A DNA stretch of 64,000 nucleotides from Liolophura sinensis. Lineage: Eukaryota > Mollusca > Polyplacophora > Chitonida > Chitonidae. Shown piece by piece: positions 55,301 through 64,000 of this stretch. The DNA lies in contig NC_088299.1 of NCBI RefSeq assembly GCF_032854445.1, forward strand, positions 6,361,001 through 6,425,000, given 5' to 3'. The notes beneath the pieces were generated by a model. The model was not told the DNA's origin and made no database searches. It saw only the letters and a program-made list of their open reading frames with translations. The first letter of the stretch is position 1. Each line of letters opens with the position of its first letter. A program made the translations under genes and the position numbers.

Positions 55301-58300
55301 CTCAACTCAAACCGTCTTACAGCTACTGCACGTAAGAGTAAAAATGTATTTGACATACAGGATATTTCAAATACTTACACAGGAAGAATGACTGCACTCC
55401 TACCTTCTGTTTGTATGTAATTACATGTAGGTCACACAACGCTACTAAATGTACACATACAACACTAATTTCCAAGACATATGTCTTTACAGTACAAATC
55501 TTACAGGCACTTCCTGTTGATCAAAATACTGGTATACAAAAACACCAAATACATACATGTATGACACAAGGCTCCTTAGTTTGAACACATGTATGTGTTC
55601 CATATTCAAAGCAAGAGACCAAGGTTGAATGTGTACTATTTAAAAATACATGTTTCAACCTTTTACAAAAATGTTCTACATTTATTACTTCAGACTCAGC
55701 TGTATGTGGATTGAATGATAATGATGAAGTCAAGAAATCTTCAGGTAAATTTCGAACGTTTGAAAGAAAATAAATTATAACGGAATGTGTAAATAGTACT
55801 AGCAGTCAAGCAGCTGTGTTCATTTATTTTATTTGGAATAAAGATTTTGGCATGAGAATTCAAACCTTGTGAAACATTCGAAATTTACCTGAGATGCCCG
55901 CATTTCTTCATCATTACATTATATATTAATGCTAGTGTAACTTCACTGCGCACCCTTCATGATTTCCATCAAGAGTTTTGTCTCATACAGCAATAGTAAC
56001 AAGCCACAAATACATTCCCATGTATCAGAAAAAAATGGAATGTGAAGCAAAACGGATGCTACACTGTGAAATATCACATACATAAATGTATTTATATCAG
56101 AAAACGTTGGTATATTGATTGACTATACCAGGGAGACTACTGGCTCTTGTAGGACATATGCTTGTAGAACTGTCAGGTAAGGTTCCGATTACAAACTTCA
56201 ATAGTGAGATAGTGACTGTGTATCAGGAAATGTTAAAAATGCAACTCAAAATTATGTTTCTTAAGAGCTTTTAAGTCTATGAATGAAAGAAACTTGTACG
56301 ATAACTTAAACTTTTTATAGGTAAAACATGATATTTTCGTTTGATTTACTTTTTAGTTTTAACACAGCTTGTTTAGTTTGGGAGGCCAACAGTTTGGGAA
56401 CCAAAACGTTTTCCAGAACTAAAGTGACTCTAGATATGGCCCTGTCTGCAGACCTGCACCTGCTACAGAAGCCTGATCGCCATTACACAGGCAAATACCT
56501 CCTTAGTAATATGCCTACCTGGATAAATGAGTTTACACATTTATTCAGGTATGTCTGAGCATACATGAAGTATAGCTGTCTAGAATATACATGTACATGT
56601 ATTGATTAATGTTTTTTTTTTGTAAGCTTAGCTGGCAAATCCAACTATATTTAATTATTGAGGTGCAGAAATTGCATTCACCACTGCCATTTGAAATGTG
56701 ATGAATTGGAACATTTGCTGTACTTCACCTGAAGTTCAGCTCCATGATAACACATCCATGATAACACAACCCTGATAAAACAACCACGATAGCACAACCA
56801 TGATAGCACAACCATGATAGCACATCCATAACACAACCCTGATAAAACAACCATGATAGCACAACCACGATAGCACAACCACGATAGCACATCCATGATA
56901 ACACAACCCTGATAAAACAACCACGATAGCATAACCATGATAGCACGTCAATGATAACACAACAAAAGGAGCTGTCTAATCCACTAAAATGGAATTAATC
57001 ACATGCCTCAAAGTAAGGATGAACAAGGGGATCGGCAGATCATTCTCCTGAATTTTCAGACAGGAGATTGAAACTCTGATCACCCTTACCCCATCAATCG
57101 ATCCCCTCAAGCTTACACATTTCATCCAATCTTGTATTGTGTGTTCTTTTCGCCGACTTTTCTGTAATCTGGGGACGTCACCCTCTAGATAGGTGTGTGG
57201 GAACCCCAAACCCACATATTAGCTTAACAATCTGATTACAGACAGGTCTTGTATCAATGGTTGTATATCATGGTACATATAACCACATTGCCGCGTAAAG
57301 ATAATGGGCTCCCGCATACAATTTATGTTTTCTTCATTTTAAGAATCAGATTTGATCGCGTTTGAAAGAAAAAACATATAGAGAATTGTCATATATGTAT
57401 TGATTTTAACAATATTCTTTCATTGATTTAAACGTGGTAATAGCATTAATTAAAATATTAACCATTAAATTACAGTTGATACTTTCAAAGTCATTTTTCA
57501 AACAATGTGCGTCCACAAACTCCCCAGAGGTGTGAACATTTTTTGGGAATTATTAAACGAAACATTTCATTTGTCACGCAATTTTCGCTGAGCCAATCAT
57601 ATAAGTAATCTACGCTCACCGACGCAAGCAGCCATTTTCATTATACCAACATCGGTGATTAGTTCTTTTTCTATTTAAACCGGCATAGAGTTTGTGCGAA
57701 TTTCCCTGTAAGTGCAATAAATTTAGCTATTTGCGACCTACTGAGACCACCAACACGTGAAATCATCATTCCCCTGGAGTTTACATGGTGATCGAAAATT
57801 CGTTCCCCTGAATTTACGTTCAGGAGATCAACAGGCGATCGGCCTGTTCGATCGCCTCTTAGGTTGAGGCCTGTAATAAAAACATGCTTTATTGTGGAAA
57901 TTCCTGTATTACTAGTGAAATCTGTGAATCAATATCTTAAAATATGCACCATACGTGAAGTGTACTGGTCAGCCTTGACACTAAAACAGGAGAACTGAAA
58001 ACAATATGTCCACTCTTATACTGGTTTGCAAATATTCATTTACATTTGATGTTCAGCAGGCAAAACGTGCAAACAAGAAAAAAAAAACAAAAAAAAAAAC
58101 AAAAAAAAACAGAAAAAAAACCCCCAACAACAACCTTTTAGACTGTTAGTGAAGTTTAACAGTCTGCCAGGTTTATAAAGAAAATCAAATATTATCATCC
58201 TAAATGGTTTTTTTTATGATGTTTAGCAATATTTGAAGATCAGGTGCTTCCTATTCCTGTACAACTAAATACAAATACTAGTTAGAATAAAGCTGAATCT

Positions 58301-60869
58301 CAAAAAATTAAGGGGCTGCAGAGGTACATGTACCCACAGGTTTAGCCAATGGAGTGTCAGTATCTTTGAAATGCCCTATTCTGATAAAATTAATAGGAGA
58401 CAGATTGAGAGGGGAGGAGAAAATTGAAAACAAGACGCCATGATTTCAAATTCCGGCTAAATTTGAACATGTATATGTACCTAGAAGTGGTAGAAATGAT
58501 GTAGTTGTTAACTCCTGAACTGTGCATCACACCACGGGCAGAATCTCCTGTATTTCTGACATACGAATGACTTCAATGGATCTACTTGTACAATCATGAA
58601 AACGAGGACACTGCCTCAGGCAGTCAATGTCAAGTATACATATATAGAGGCCATCAAGTTTAACTTGACGTCTCTCTGTTGTTGGCATTTTCATCTTTCG
58701 AGCTACTCTACACTTCTGATGAAATTTGTTTACTTGTCATATAAAATTGACCTTTTCCAAAAAAAAGAACACAAATCTTACAGTAATTAACAAGGAGATG
58801 AAAAAAAAAAAAAAAAAAACTTTTATTCAACTGATACTAAAAACTTAAGCATAGCACCCTTTTTGGAGGGCCGTTCAGGTTACCCCTAATGAAGATACTT
58901 GTATTTTTTCATGATGGCCTAATTTTTAGTTTGGATGCATAAAAGTTTAAATGCGAGTGTTCCTACCCGATAATCCAACAACCAAAATAACAAGAATTGA
59001 AAAATGTATAAAAAATGAGCTGATACCCTGAAGCATACAAAAACATAATTGTACACACATGTACATGCCTGCTGCTAACAGTAGGCAGTTCTTTCACCCT
59101 ACAGAAACAAAACAAGGGCCAAAAGCAGGAAGACAAATAAGAACTTTTTATAGCCATGCTATCATGTAGATAATCTTTTTACAAACAGGCTCAAGAGACA
59201 CATTTCTATGCCAGCCTTGCCAGGTGTTCTTTGATGTCATGACCTCAACAAAAATGGAGGTCATCCAATATGATTTACTGAACTGAAATGTATTAGATTT
59301 TATTTCTATATCATTGCTTTTTTATATTTATCATGTATAATTATAATATCATGAAATTATAAATCACAAAGTCGTACTTGTGATGACCTAGGCTCATGAA
59401 TTTGAGGTCATTTTTATTTTGAGCTCTTAATAACAGGTGAATGACAAAATATTTTGTTGAACATTGTACACCTTTATGTAAGTGTACAGTAGTTTGCAAC
59501 ATAAATTTAACTGATCGTCTCTGAAAACACTTCCAGATCAGTTTTCAAATCATTTCTACATGTAAATGTAATTTTTTCACACTTAGCAACTAGTCGCGTA
59601 CAGCTGAATTTGAAGTATGAGGGCGCTTACGATTATACCGAAACACAGGTGTTGCCAGCCTAGCCTAACCAATCGTGTGAGGTTATTCACCGTTATTGTT
59701 ACGAGTTTGGTTCTCATAGGCTGGCGACACCTGTGTTTCTGCATAACTGTAAGTGTCCTGAGGCTGCAAGTGTTTAACGGCCAAAAAAAAAATGGCAACA
59801 TTTCAAAGTAGCACCTTCTATTTGGTATTTTGAGTTTCACAATTGTTTTAGCTACAAATTTCTGCGAATGGCAATGCAACTTGCAATATAAAGTTCCAAT
59901 AAAACTGGTATTTTATGTGGTAACTGGCATACTGCTGCTGGGTAAAAGCACAGGTCATCGTTGGGAAATCAGTACCCAGCTCTCAGTGTACTGCAAGATA
60001 TCGCAACATTCTGACAAAGAGTAAGTTAGTAGTCTAAAAAGCAGCTCTGGCTCATAGTCTGTTTAAACAAGTTAATTTGTAAACCAAATCACATTCCTAC
60101 TATTCACTATATTCAGCATGTTCATGGGAGCATACTAGTTCATCTAGACGGGCCCAAGACGGATATTCTAACATTCCTCGTCACCTTTGAGTCCATCGTT
60201 GCCTCGCAAAAAAAAACTTGTGCCACACATTTCTGGAAACGATTTCAATGAGGCCTGTGCTGGTGGCACCCAAACTTACCTGCACTAAAAATACAAGTTT
60301 TGCCCGATGCCTTTCTGGGTTGGATTATAAAGAGTCAAGATGTGCCTACAGACGACAGTGGAAATATATAGTTTTCCAAACGATTTCAATGCCAAAACTT
60401 GTTTACATTTCAACACAATTTCAAAATAGCTGCGGACAACGAGGCGCTTGGTTCCGTGAAAGTTTTATCATGGGCTCAGTGTTACGACGAAAGTCAGAAT
60501 TTTAAAACAACACACTGAGTTCATCCAGATGAACTAAGCAACACATGTGACCTGCATGGACACACATCATTGCACTGAACTATTCCGTAAGGTGCAAATG
60601 CAATCCGTAAAACAGTTGTCTTAAGCTGAAGAGACCAGACGGCACATCGCTGAAAGTTACCTGATCGTGACGCTTTCACTTTCCAACGACAAATGCTTTA
60701 TGTTAGAATGCAAGAATAAATGGTTCCAGTTCAAGGCATTTCAACAGCAATGGATGAGCGCTTGTTCGATCGAGGAAAATTAGCACTTAGACACGTTGAA
60801 TTTCAACTTACCTCTGAACCTGAGTTCGTTTGGAGGTTCTAGAAGTAAAACCTGTTCGTTTTTCGACAT
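39992..60869 (-). CDS. VAPB: VAMP-associated protein (VAPA/VAPB orthologue), seven exons, complete
   Basis: Coding exons in order: 60,869-60,812, 44,732-44,580, 44,086-43,980, 43,456-43,385, 42,758-42,696, 41,379-41,254 and 40,162-39,992, 750 bases and 249 residues. VAPs are tail-anchored ER proteins whose MSP domain binds FFAT motifs of lipid-transfer and tethering proteins at membrane contact sites. The N-terminal MSP domain (about 1-125) contains [14 protein letters not shown] with Pro56, the residue mutated in human ALS8, and KHKFMVQT with Lys87 and Met89, the FFAT-binding pair. A coiled coil lies at about 160-200 ([19 protein letters not shown]...). The C-terminal anchor (about 228-249) has the GLILG GxxxG motif and ends GKVLL. 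All junctions are GT-AG and in phase. Intron 1 is about 16 kb. Invertebrates usually have one VAP, equally related to vertebrate VAPA and VAPB, so the symbol is approximate. Confidence 0.97.
40280..40336. repeat. (TA)n microsatellite in VAP intron 6
   Basis: About 28 uninterrupted TA dinucleotides, just over 100 bp from exon 7. Confidence 0.95.
41086..41124 (+). mobile_element. SINE family 1 tail fragment
   Basis: GGTGTAAAACACCAATCAAA followed by TAAATAAATAAAT. Confidence 0.6.
41254..41379 (-). CDS. VAPB: VAP exon 6, coiled coil
   Basis: Acceptor GTGTCTGGCACAG, donor GTAAGG; 42 codons: [20 protein letters not shown] and then [14 protein letters not shown] with leucines in heptad spacing. 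Confidence 0.95.
42024..42117 (+). mobile_element. SINE family 1, 3' fragment in VAP intron 5
   Basis: TTTCGTCCCACCATAATGCT, GGCTGCTGCCATATACGTGA, AATATTCTTGAGTATGGCAT and AAAACCCCAATCG with an AATAAAGAAATAAAT tail. Confidence 0.8.
42271..42547 (-). mobile_element. SINE family 1, best full-length copy, in VAP intron 5
   Basis: Read on the minus strand it begins GGGGCCTCCGTGGCTCAGTT, GGTTAGCGCGCTAGCGCAGC (box A region), then box B GTGAGTTCAAGTCC-type sequence, CGGATGGTCGTGGGTTTCCC, CATAATGCTGGCCGCCATCG and GAGTACAGCGTAAAACACC, and it ends in an (AAAT)n tail. Length about 275 bp. It lies in the same orientation as the VAP transcript. It serves as the reference for the other copies. Confidence 0.95.
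42696..42758 (-). CDS. VAPB: VAP exon 5
   Basis: 21 codons, [21 protein letters not shown] minus its last residue in quotation; acceptor GTACTTTCAG, donor GTGAGT. Variable linker between MSP domain and coiled coil. Confidence 0.9.
43020..43311 (-). mobile_element. tRNA-derived SINE, family 3, in VAP intron 4
   Basis: Minus-strand head GGGGTGGCCATCTGGTTGAG (box A type), ACACTGGTTTGTCAGTTGTT and GGTGCGGGCTCAGTCCCAGC (box B type), followed by a body with no similarity to families 1 and 2. Only copy in the window. Confidence 0.6.
43385..43456 (-). CDS. VAPB: VAP exon 4
   Basis: 24 codons: [20 protein letters not shown] then PVDM; aligns with VAPA [20 protein letters not shown]. Acceptor TTTTATTTTCAG, donor GTAAAT. 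Confidence 0.95.
43980..44086 (-). CDS. VAPB: VAP exon 3
   Basis: Completes Val71 and encodes [20 protein letters not shown] then [15 protein letters not shown]; donor GTAAGT. Contains Lys87 and Met89, the FFAT-binding pair. Confidence 0.96.
44580..44732 (-). CDS. VAPB: VAP exon 2, MSP domain core
   Basis: Encodes [20 protein letters not shown], then [20 protein letters not shown] and [10 protein letters not shown]; Pro56 conserved. Acceptor TTGTGTTCCAG, donor GTAACA. Confidence 0.96.
44836..44908 (-). mobile_element. SINE family 1 tail and body fragment
   Basis: TTGTTTGATTGACATTTTAC, ACCATACTCAAGAATATGTC and CCCCAGCATTAT. Confidence 0.65.
46976..47984. repeat. 63-bp minisatellite, 16 copies, in VAP intron 1
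   Basis: The unit reads TCTGCCAGCTGTATGAACAA, GAAGTAAAGTACATGTGCAC, AGAGTTAATACATGYACATG, CAT. One copy near 47,175 lacks three bases. Copies are over 95 percent alike by eye. The period is a multiple of three and no stop falls in several frames, so frames of 348 and 329 codons on the minus strand and 99-152 codons on the plus strand are open at once. Confidence 0.97.
47990..48063. mobile_element. Miniature inverted-repeat element, Harbinger-like ends
   Basis: The 74-bp element starts GGGGCCAGCTTGTTCAAAA and ends with the reverse complement of GGGGTCCAGTTGTTCAAAAC. Such GGG-CCAG-TTGTTCAAA termini are typical of PIF/Harbinger-type MITEs. It begins 5 bp after the 63-bp array. A target duplication is not evident. 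Confidence 0.65.
48285..48442 (-). mobile_element. SINE family 1, head missing
   Basis: (ATTT)n tail, GATTGATGTTTTACGCCATA, AAGAATATTTCACTTATAAG, AACCGGGCAGAGCCCAGGGG, CATCCACAGGTTGCTGG and CTTACGGTCAGAGAGGAAG. Confidence 0.9.
48934..49024 (-). mobile_element. SINE family 1 fragment with internal deletion
   Basis: ATTTATTTATTTAAATGGTG, TATATGACGTTGGCCAGCAT and AACCGGGCAGAACACGGG; the CTCAAGAATATTTCAC block is deleted. Confidence 0.8.
49055..49190 (+). mobile_element. Degenerate tRNA-like SINE, minor family
   Basis: Shares the TTGACAAAT-GGT-GCATGTTC-AATC-CAGC core with the copy at 21,825. Remainder diverged. Confidence 0.35.
50965..51220 (+). repeat. Interspersed element related to 11,745-11,945
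   Basis: Shared blocks: TCTTTTCAAGAA or CTTCTCAAGAA, GATTATTCTGAAATTTGAT, GGCCGTTGGTAGTTA, GACTT-CG, GGAAGCTTGC and ATTGGTCGAAGTT. Class unknown. Confidence 0.5.
52232..52352. repeat. 19-bp minisatellite in VAP intron 1
   Basis: Unit TACATGTATGAAGTAAAAC with one shortened copy; about six copies. Confidence 0.85.
52871..52950. repeat. 40-bp tandem duplication
   Basis: GTAATGCATGAAGACTAGAG and CCTCAGACAAATTAC occur twice with period 40 and almost no differences, so the duplication is recent. Confidence 0.9.
53814..54044 (+). mobile_element. SINE family 1, full length, in VAP intron 1
   Basis: Head GGGGCCTCTGTGGCCGAGGG, GGTTAGCACGCCAGCATGGC, box B GTGGGTTCAAGTCCAG, body with CAACCTACAAATGGTTGTGG and CTCACCATAATAATGGCCGC; 3' end ATAAGTTAAATATTCTTGAG. 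Antisense to VAP. Confidence 0.92.
54656..54889 (-). mobile_element. SINE family 1, full length, in VAP intron 1
   Basis: Tail TTTATTTTTTTATTTATTTA, GATTGGTCTTTTACGCCGTA, ATATTTCACTTATATGACGA, AAGCCAGCATGAGCTGGACT and the reversed head ending GCTGCGCTAGCGCGCTAACC. Confidence 0.92.
56742..56961. repeat. 14-bp minisatellite with a longer superperiod
   Basis: Basic unit ACAACCATGATAGC, with variants CCCTGATAAA, CCACGATAGC and ATCCATGATA. The order CCCTGATAAAACAACCACGA recurs about every 100 bp, so a longer unit was duplicated. Confidence 0.85.
57000..57873. mobile_element. Non-autonomous inverted-repeat element, 874 bp
   Basis: The left end CACATGCCTCAAAGTAAGGA continues through GAACAAGGGGATCGGCAGAT to CTCCTGAA (57,000-57,052). 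It pairs with the right end 57,819-57,873, whose reverse complement reads CAGGCCTCAACCTAAGAGGC, GATCGAACAGGCCGATCGCC and CTCCTGAA. TAAT lies directly on both sides (56,996-56,999 and 57,874-57,877), a possible 4-bp target duplication. No transposase frame inside. Class not assigned. Confidence 0.65.
58077..58122. repeat. A-rich simple tract
   Basis: Runs of A broken by single C or G, followed by CCCCCAAC. A pure A-run also lies at 58,800-58,820. Confidence 0.9.
59621..59758. repeat. Inverted repeat with 51-bp arms
   Basis: Arms 59,621-59,671 and 59,708-59,758 pair at about 40 of 51 positions, with a perfect AAACACAGGTGT core followed by GCCAGCCTA; the loop is 36 bp. Likely a small foldback transposon remnant. 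Confidence 0.8.
60136..60536. mobile_element. Foldback/MITE-like element, 401 bp
   Basis: The left end TAGTTCATCTAGACGGGC and the reverse complement of the right end TAGTTCATCTGGATGAAC match at the tip. They match again inward over ATTCT-AC-TTC-TCGT-AC and TGAG-CCAT. A 95-codon frame inside is not recognised. The element begins 276 bp downstream of VAP exon 1. Confidence 0.6.
60812..60869 (-). CDS. VAPB: VAP exon 1, start codon
   Basis: [19 protein letters not shown] then one base of Gly20; matches [20 protein letters not shown] of VAPA, fixing the start. Donor GTAAGT. Confidence 0.95.
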
Positions 60870-61349
60870 TGTTTACACGTGTAATCCTATCTGTATCCCA
60901 GAAGATAAGGTAATTTTTGCCAAAACGCCACAAAAATCATCTACCATCAACAGCGTGCGCATGCGTAACAGTCATTGCCGGGAAAGAGGCTTTATGACAT
61001 AAAAAATCCAAATCTAAAAGGAAACTGGACAAACCCCGAACATAAGTTTTGATTTTCAAGCAAATCACAGTTTCATTGATACAATCCTAAAACTTTAGGT
61101 TTAATTTTACATATATCTTACAAACCTGTGTGGCAAAACCTGCTGCAGTATTGTTTACTACAGGTTTTTTCGTATTTATTCTACGGTTTAAATATTTTAT
61201 CTGATCTTACAAGGAAAACGCAAGTGCGCATGTATCCCCAAGAACAACAACAACACTGTTACCAGCAACACCTGCCAAACAACTGATTTTGTATTTACCA
61301 TCCAGTGTACACAAACTTTAATAGAACGGTTAAAGTATAGAGCATTAGA
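60870..61349. promoter_or_regulatory. Shared divergent promoter region of VAP and CFAP418
   Basis: 480 bp separate the two start codons, which face away from each other. TGCGCATGCGTA at 60,956-60,967 is one base off the NRF1 consensus YGCGCAYGCGCR, and a half site (GTGCGCATG) lies at about 61,224. No TATA box is placed convincingly. 5' UTRs of both genes must lie here. Confidence 0.6.
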
Positions 61350-61435
61350 ATGGCAGATGACATAGACGATTTGTTGGATGAGGTCGAGAATAAGTTTTGC
61401 TCCAAGAAGAAAATATCCTCGACTTCAAAATCAAG
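61350..61435 (+). CDS. CFAP418: CFAP418 exon 1, probable GC donor
   Basis: 28 codons plus AG. GT sites a few bases further on (CTA|GTACTC, phase 0; ACTA|GTGTCA, phase 1) both lead to an early stop when joined to exon 2. An unseen exon in between would remove the need for the GC donor. Confidence 0.75.
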
Positions 61436-63822
61436 GCTAGTACTCACTAGTGTCAGTTAACCGTTTTGGGTTTCCTCTTTCTGACACTGATAGACTTAGG
61501 CGGTAGGGTGAAAAGAGGAACAACTTGCTCAGTCGCCCCATCAAATCGTACACATACCCGCTGTGCCTTTGTACACCGAATGAAACCTCCTGCGGCCACG
61601 TAACCTTTTCATGTCCAATGTACATGTATAATACCAGAAGTCTATTAACCTTGTAATAGACTTCTGATGATACTGATACCTAGCCTGAGATTGCAAAATG
61701 TTGTCCGGCCATGAATGGCAAGCCATCGTCATAGTGCGCTTCATTTGAAAACTTAATGCAGTTCCTTTAGTGGTGTGCCACAGCGTTTGTGACAAAAATT
61801 ATTTATCAAATACGTCTCCACGATCTTTAGTTTGCAGACACTTGTGTTCCTTATCTCTTTGATGATTTATTTATCATAAGCACGTTGTTGATCTATTAAT
61901 TCCTAGGCTATTAATTCCTGAGCCGGAGATTCCTTAGTGATGCTCAAAGCAAGCAGCTGTACTGACAGCCTTGACATATTTGACAAGGGCAGGTAAAGTT
62001 CCTGCATCAGGTTTTAAAATGGAGTGCACGGTGATGTTGGTTTGGGGACAACCTATGCCAAACCAAATTTTGCCAAACCTAATGTCAGACTATATGGAGC
62101 CATCTCGAACTATATGATATCATGCTTCAGAGTGAGTATGCCAATACTCATGATAGCATGATAGGGTTCGAACAGGATCCCATCATGCGCACTTTATGAC
62201 TCTGAGTAAAATCACATTGATAGGATTATTTATCAGAAGATATAGTTTGTATACATTTAGGACTAAGTTTAACTTGCCCATTTTTTATTGACTTTAGAAA
62301 GGTGTTTTGAGATTTTTGACCCAGGATGATATTCTTGTGGAAAATTGTAATTTTCACCACGGAAAATCATATTTTGTGACATTTATTTACTTCTAGAAAT
62401 GCGTTTTGTGGACAAAATTTTTGGTCATTTAGAGTGCATGGGCCATTTTAAAAAATGTCCAAATTTGGTCATGTTTAAGGTCAATAAAATGACATTTCTG
62501 CACAACTAACAATATACAGTAAACAAAAATAATATTGGGGAACTACTTAACTGAATGTGCAAGTGTGGCAATTAAGTGTCCTATAAGGGGTAATTTCTTA
62601 ACGTTTGATTTTTGTGAATACTACAATCCTGTATTTCTTAAAAAGCACTACTGATTCACATAGGTGCGCATAGTCTTCCCTGATCAGGTGGGCAGAGCGC
62701 TAGAGTGTAAAACAGCAAAGAAAAAAAAGCTGCTAGTTTCTAAGGCACAAACGTGATGACTTATCACAAGGCAGACAGGTTAATACCCTGTTAAAATAAA
62801 GCTCAAGTTCTGGATCCAATTCCACAAAGCCAGATTTGACTTAGGTCAAAATTTAAAATATGATTTTAGAGTTTATTTTCGAGATCTGTAAATTAAAACT
62901 TTGACAACTTCATTAACATTATCTTAAAGCAAAAGTGTCAAATTTCAACCTCCAAAACCAAAAACTAAGCATTGTGACAACGTTTTAAATTTTGGCTTTA
63001 TTCAGAAATATCTTTGAGGGAATCGACCCTTGCTCTGTCGGTATCATACAATGAACACTTTAAAGATCTCAAGTTGTCCCTCCTTCTATTCTACCTCCAT
63101 CTTTGAAATGAGCAGAGTTTGCAGACTACTGAGTGCCTTGGATTGTTCATGAATGAATATGTATCTTTTCAAGATATGGGAAGATTTTGTAGAGGGGTTT
63201 GGTTGGGAGTGGGGTAGGCATTTGCTGCTCATTGTAATAAGTGTTTATTTTTAATTTGACTTGTATTTTAATCATTCTTGAATCAAGAAGCAATCTTTTT
63301 TAATTGCTTTTAAATCCATAATTTGTCATTAAACTTGGTGTGTTCATTTCAGTTTATATTTCATGTTAAATTTGTTTCCCAATAACTTATGCAGAATTTA
63401 TGTTGTCAAGCAGTGTTTTGACCTTGTTACGTAAGAAACGAGAATTGTAAAATTTTTACTTAAGTCTCAGATAGTTTCATGATTCCAGGCCTGGTGATTA
63501 CAGAAATCTTACCTTTCTAAGTGCAGGTTATTTAAATAATGTTCGGCACAGATTAGCCATGTAGAGTTCAAATAAAGAGGCTAATGTTTAAAGGGATGTT
63601 TAATCCCATTAAGTTTTATCTTTTGATTACCTGGCTGAATCATGCAACAACAGTGATTCAGTAATAGGTCAGTGAATTTCATTGATGCACTACACCGCTA
63701 TTGTAACATTTACACAAATATGGATTCTTGAGGTGTAATTTTCTGCTTGTAGGAAGAAGCCTGTGGCAGATGATGAGTTAAATAAAATGATCGATGATAT
63801 CTGTGAGGTTCCAACAGAAATG
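61350..63822 (+). CDS. CFAP418: CFAP418 (C8orf37), first two exons, runs off the window
   Basis: Exon 1 starts MADDIDDLLDEVENKFCSKK, aligning with human MAEDLDELLDEVESKFC; exon 2 gives KKPVADDELNKMIDDICEVP and matches the human EDDLDSLINEILEEP block. CFAP418 is a small protein (about 200 residues) of the ciliary base and photoreceptor, mutated in human cone-rod dystrophy and Bardet-Biedl syndrome. The Cys-rich C-terminal domain lies beyond the window. Only a phase-2 junction keeps the frame open, and the only site at the end of exon 1 giving it is AAG|GCTAGT, a GC donor. Confidence 0.88.
61436..63752 (+). other. CFAP418 intron 1
   Basis: About 2.3 kb, AT-rich, ending TTTTCTGCTTGTAG. A short hairpin AAGTCTATTA...TAATAGACTT lies at 61,637-61,665. 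No SINE or other exon recognised. Confidence 0.6.
63753..63822 (+). CDS. CFAP418: CFAP418 exon 2
   Basis: 70 bases, entering in phase 2 and leaving in phase 0 at GAAATG|GTAAGA. Encodes an acidic helix-like block with Asp-Asp pairs typical of the N-terminal half of the family. Confidence 0.85.
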
Positions 63823-64000
63823 GTAAGAATAATACTGATAATACATGACACAATTGATATGGAGACTGAAGTGGAACCGCTGACATCCTTGAAAATAAGT
63901 ATATGCAAAATTTTTACATATGTTTGTGTATAGTGTCATTTTTAAGACACTCAGGCAGTCAGTTAATTTTTGTGATTGTCATATGCAAGGTTTTGAGAGA

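Larger units (their letters stand above)
44733..60811 (-). other. VAP intron 1, about 16 kb
   Basis: Bounded by donor GTAAGT after exon 1 and acceptor TTCCAG before exon 2. Contains the 63-bp, 19-bp and 14-bp arrays, a 40-bp duplication, SINEs and four inverted-repeat elements, listed separately. I saw no internal gene or conserved exon; stretches not listed (for example 45,000-46,970, 49,200-52,230, 54,890-56,740 and 57,880-59,600) look unique and AT-rich. Confidence 0.8.

Noticed and set aside
56328-56558. Possible exon in VAP intron 1 (plus strand, ends near a Phe-Arg-Tyr-Val stop)
   Set aside because: Looks somewhat protein-like but has no homology I recognise and no partner exons.

Overview
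The window is animal nuclear DNA, most likely from a marine mollusc or another lophotrochozoan. It is AT-rich, its genes are split by large introns with GT-AG boundaries, and it is full of tRNA-derived SINEs, foldback elements and minisatellites. The taxon is inferred from the style of the repeats (abundant ACATGTACATGT strings, SINEs with (ATTT)n tails) and from how closely the proteins resemble animal families. No database search was possible.

Layout. Bases 1-7,140 hold a SINE end and then about 6.6 kb of a 61-bp satellite. Part of that satellite is organised as a higher-order repeat of about 1,279 bp. Bases 7,141-17,198 are gene-poor. They hold one orphan sulfotransferase exon on the minus strand (8,036-8,139), a 171-codon reading frame resembling the NRF-6/acyltransferase-3 family (minus, 10,687-11,202) and several small repeat arrays.

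Bases 17,199-32,338 hold two tandem cytosolic sulfotransferase (SULT) genes, A and B, both on the plus strand. Each has five exons with matching phases. Gene B is intact (297 residues) and carries the family residues at the human SULT1A1 positions H108, R130 and S138. Gene A has a one-base frameshift in exon 2. Intron 2 of gene B holds about 16 copies of a 64-bp repeat that seems to have grown out of the splice acceptor and first codons of exon 3; intron 3 holds two more abutting minisatellites.

Bases 32,339-39,991 are intergenic and contain a decayed PIF/Harbinger transposase fragment. Bases 39,992-60,869 (minus strand) are a complete VAP gene (VAPA/VAPB orthologue) of seven exons and 249 residues: MSP domain, coiled coil and C-terminal membrane anchor. 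Its 16-kb first intron holds a 63-bp minisatellite, SINEs and three inverted-repeat elements. From 61,350 on the plus strand the first two exons of CFAP418 (C8orf37) appear; the gene runs off the right edge. VAP and CFAP418 are divergent and share a 480-bp intergenic segment with an NRF1-like site.

The genes do not form one pathway. SULTs transfer sulfate from PAPS to small acceptors in the cytosol, VAP tethers the ER to other membranes by binding FFAT motifs, and CFAP418 is a cilium/photoreceptor protein. The most unusual features are the satellite seeded from an exon boundary, the orphan and frameshifted SULT copies, a probable GC-AG intron in CFAP418 and several apparently non-autonomous inverted-repeat elements.
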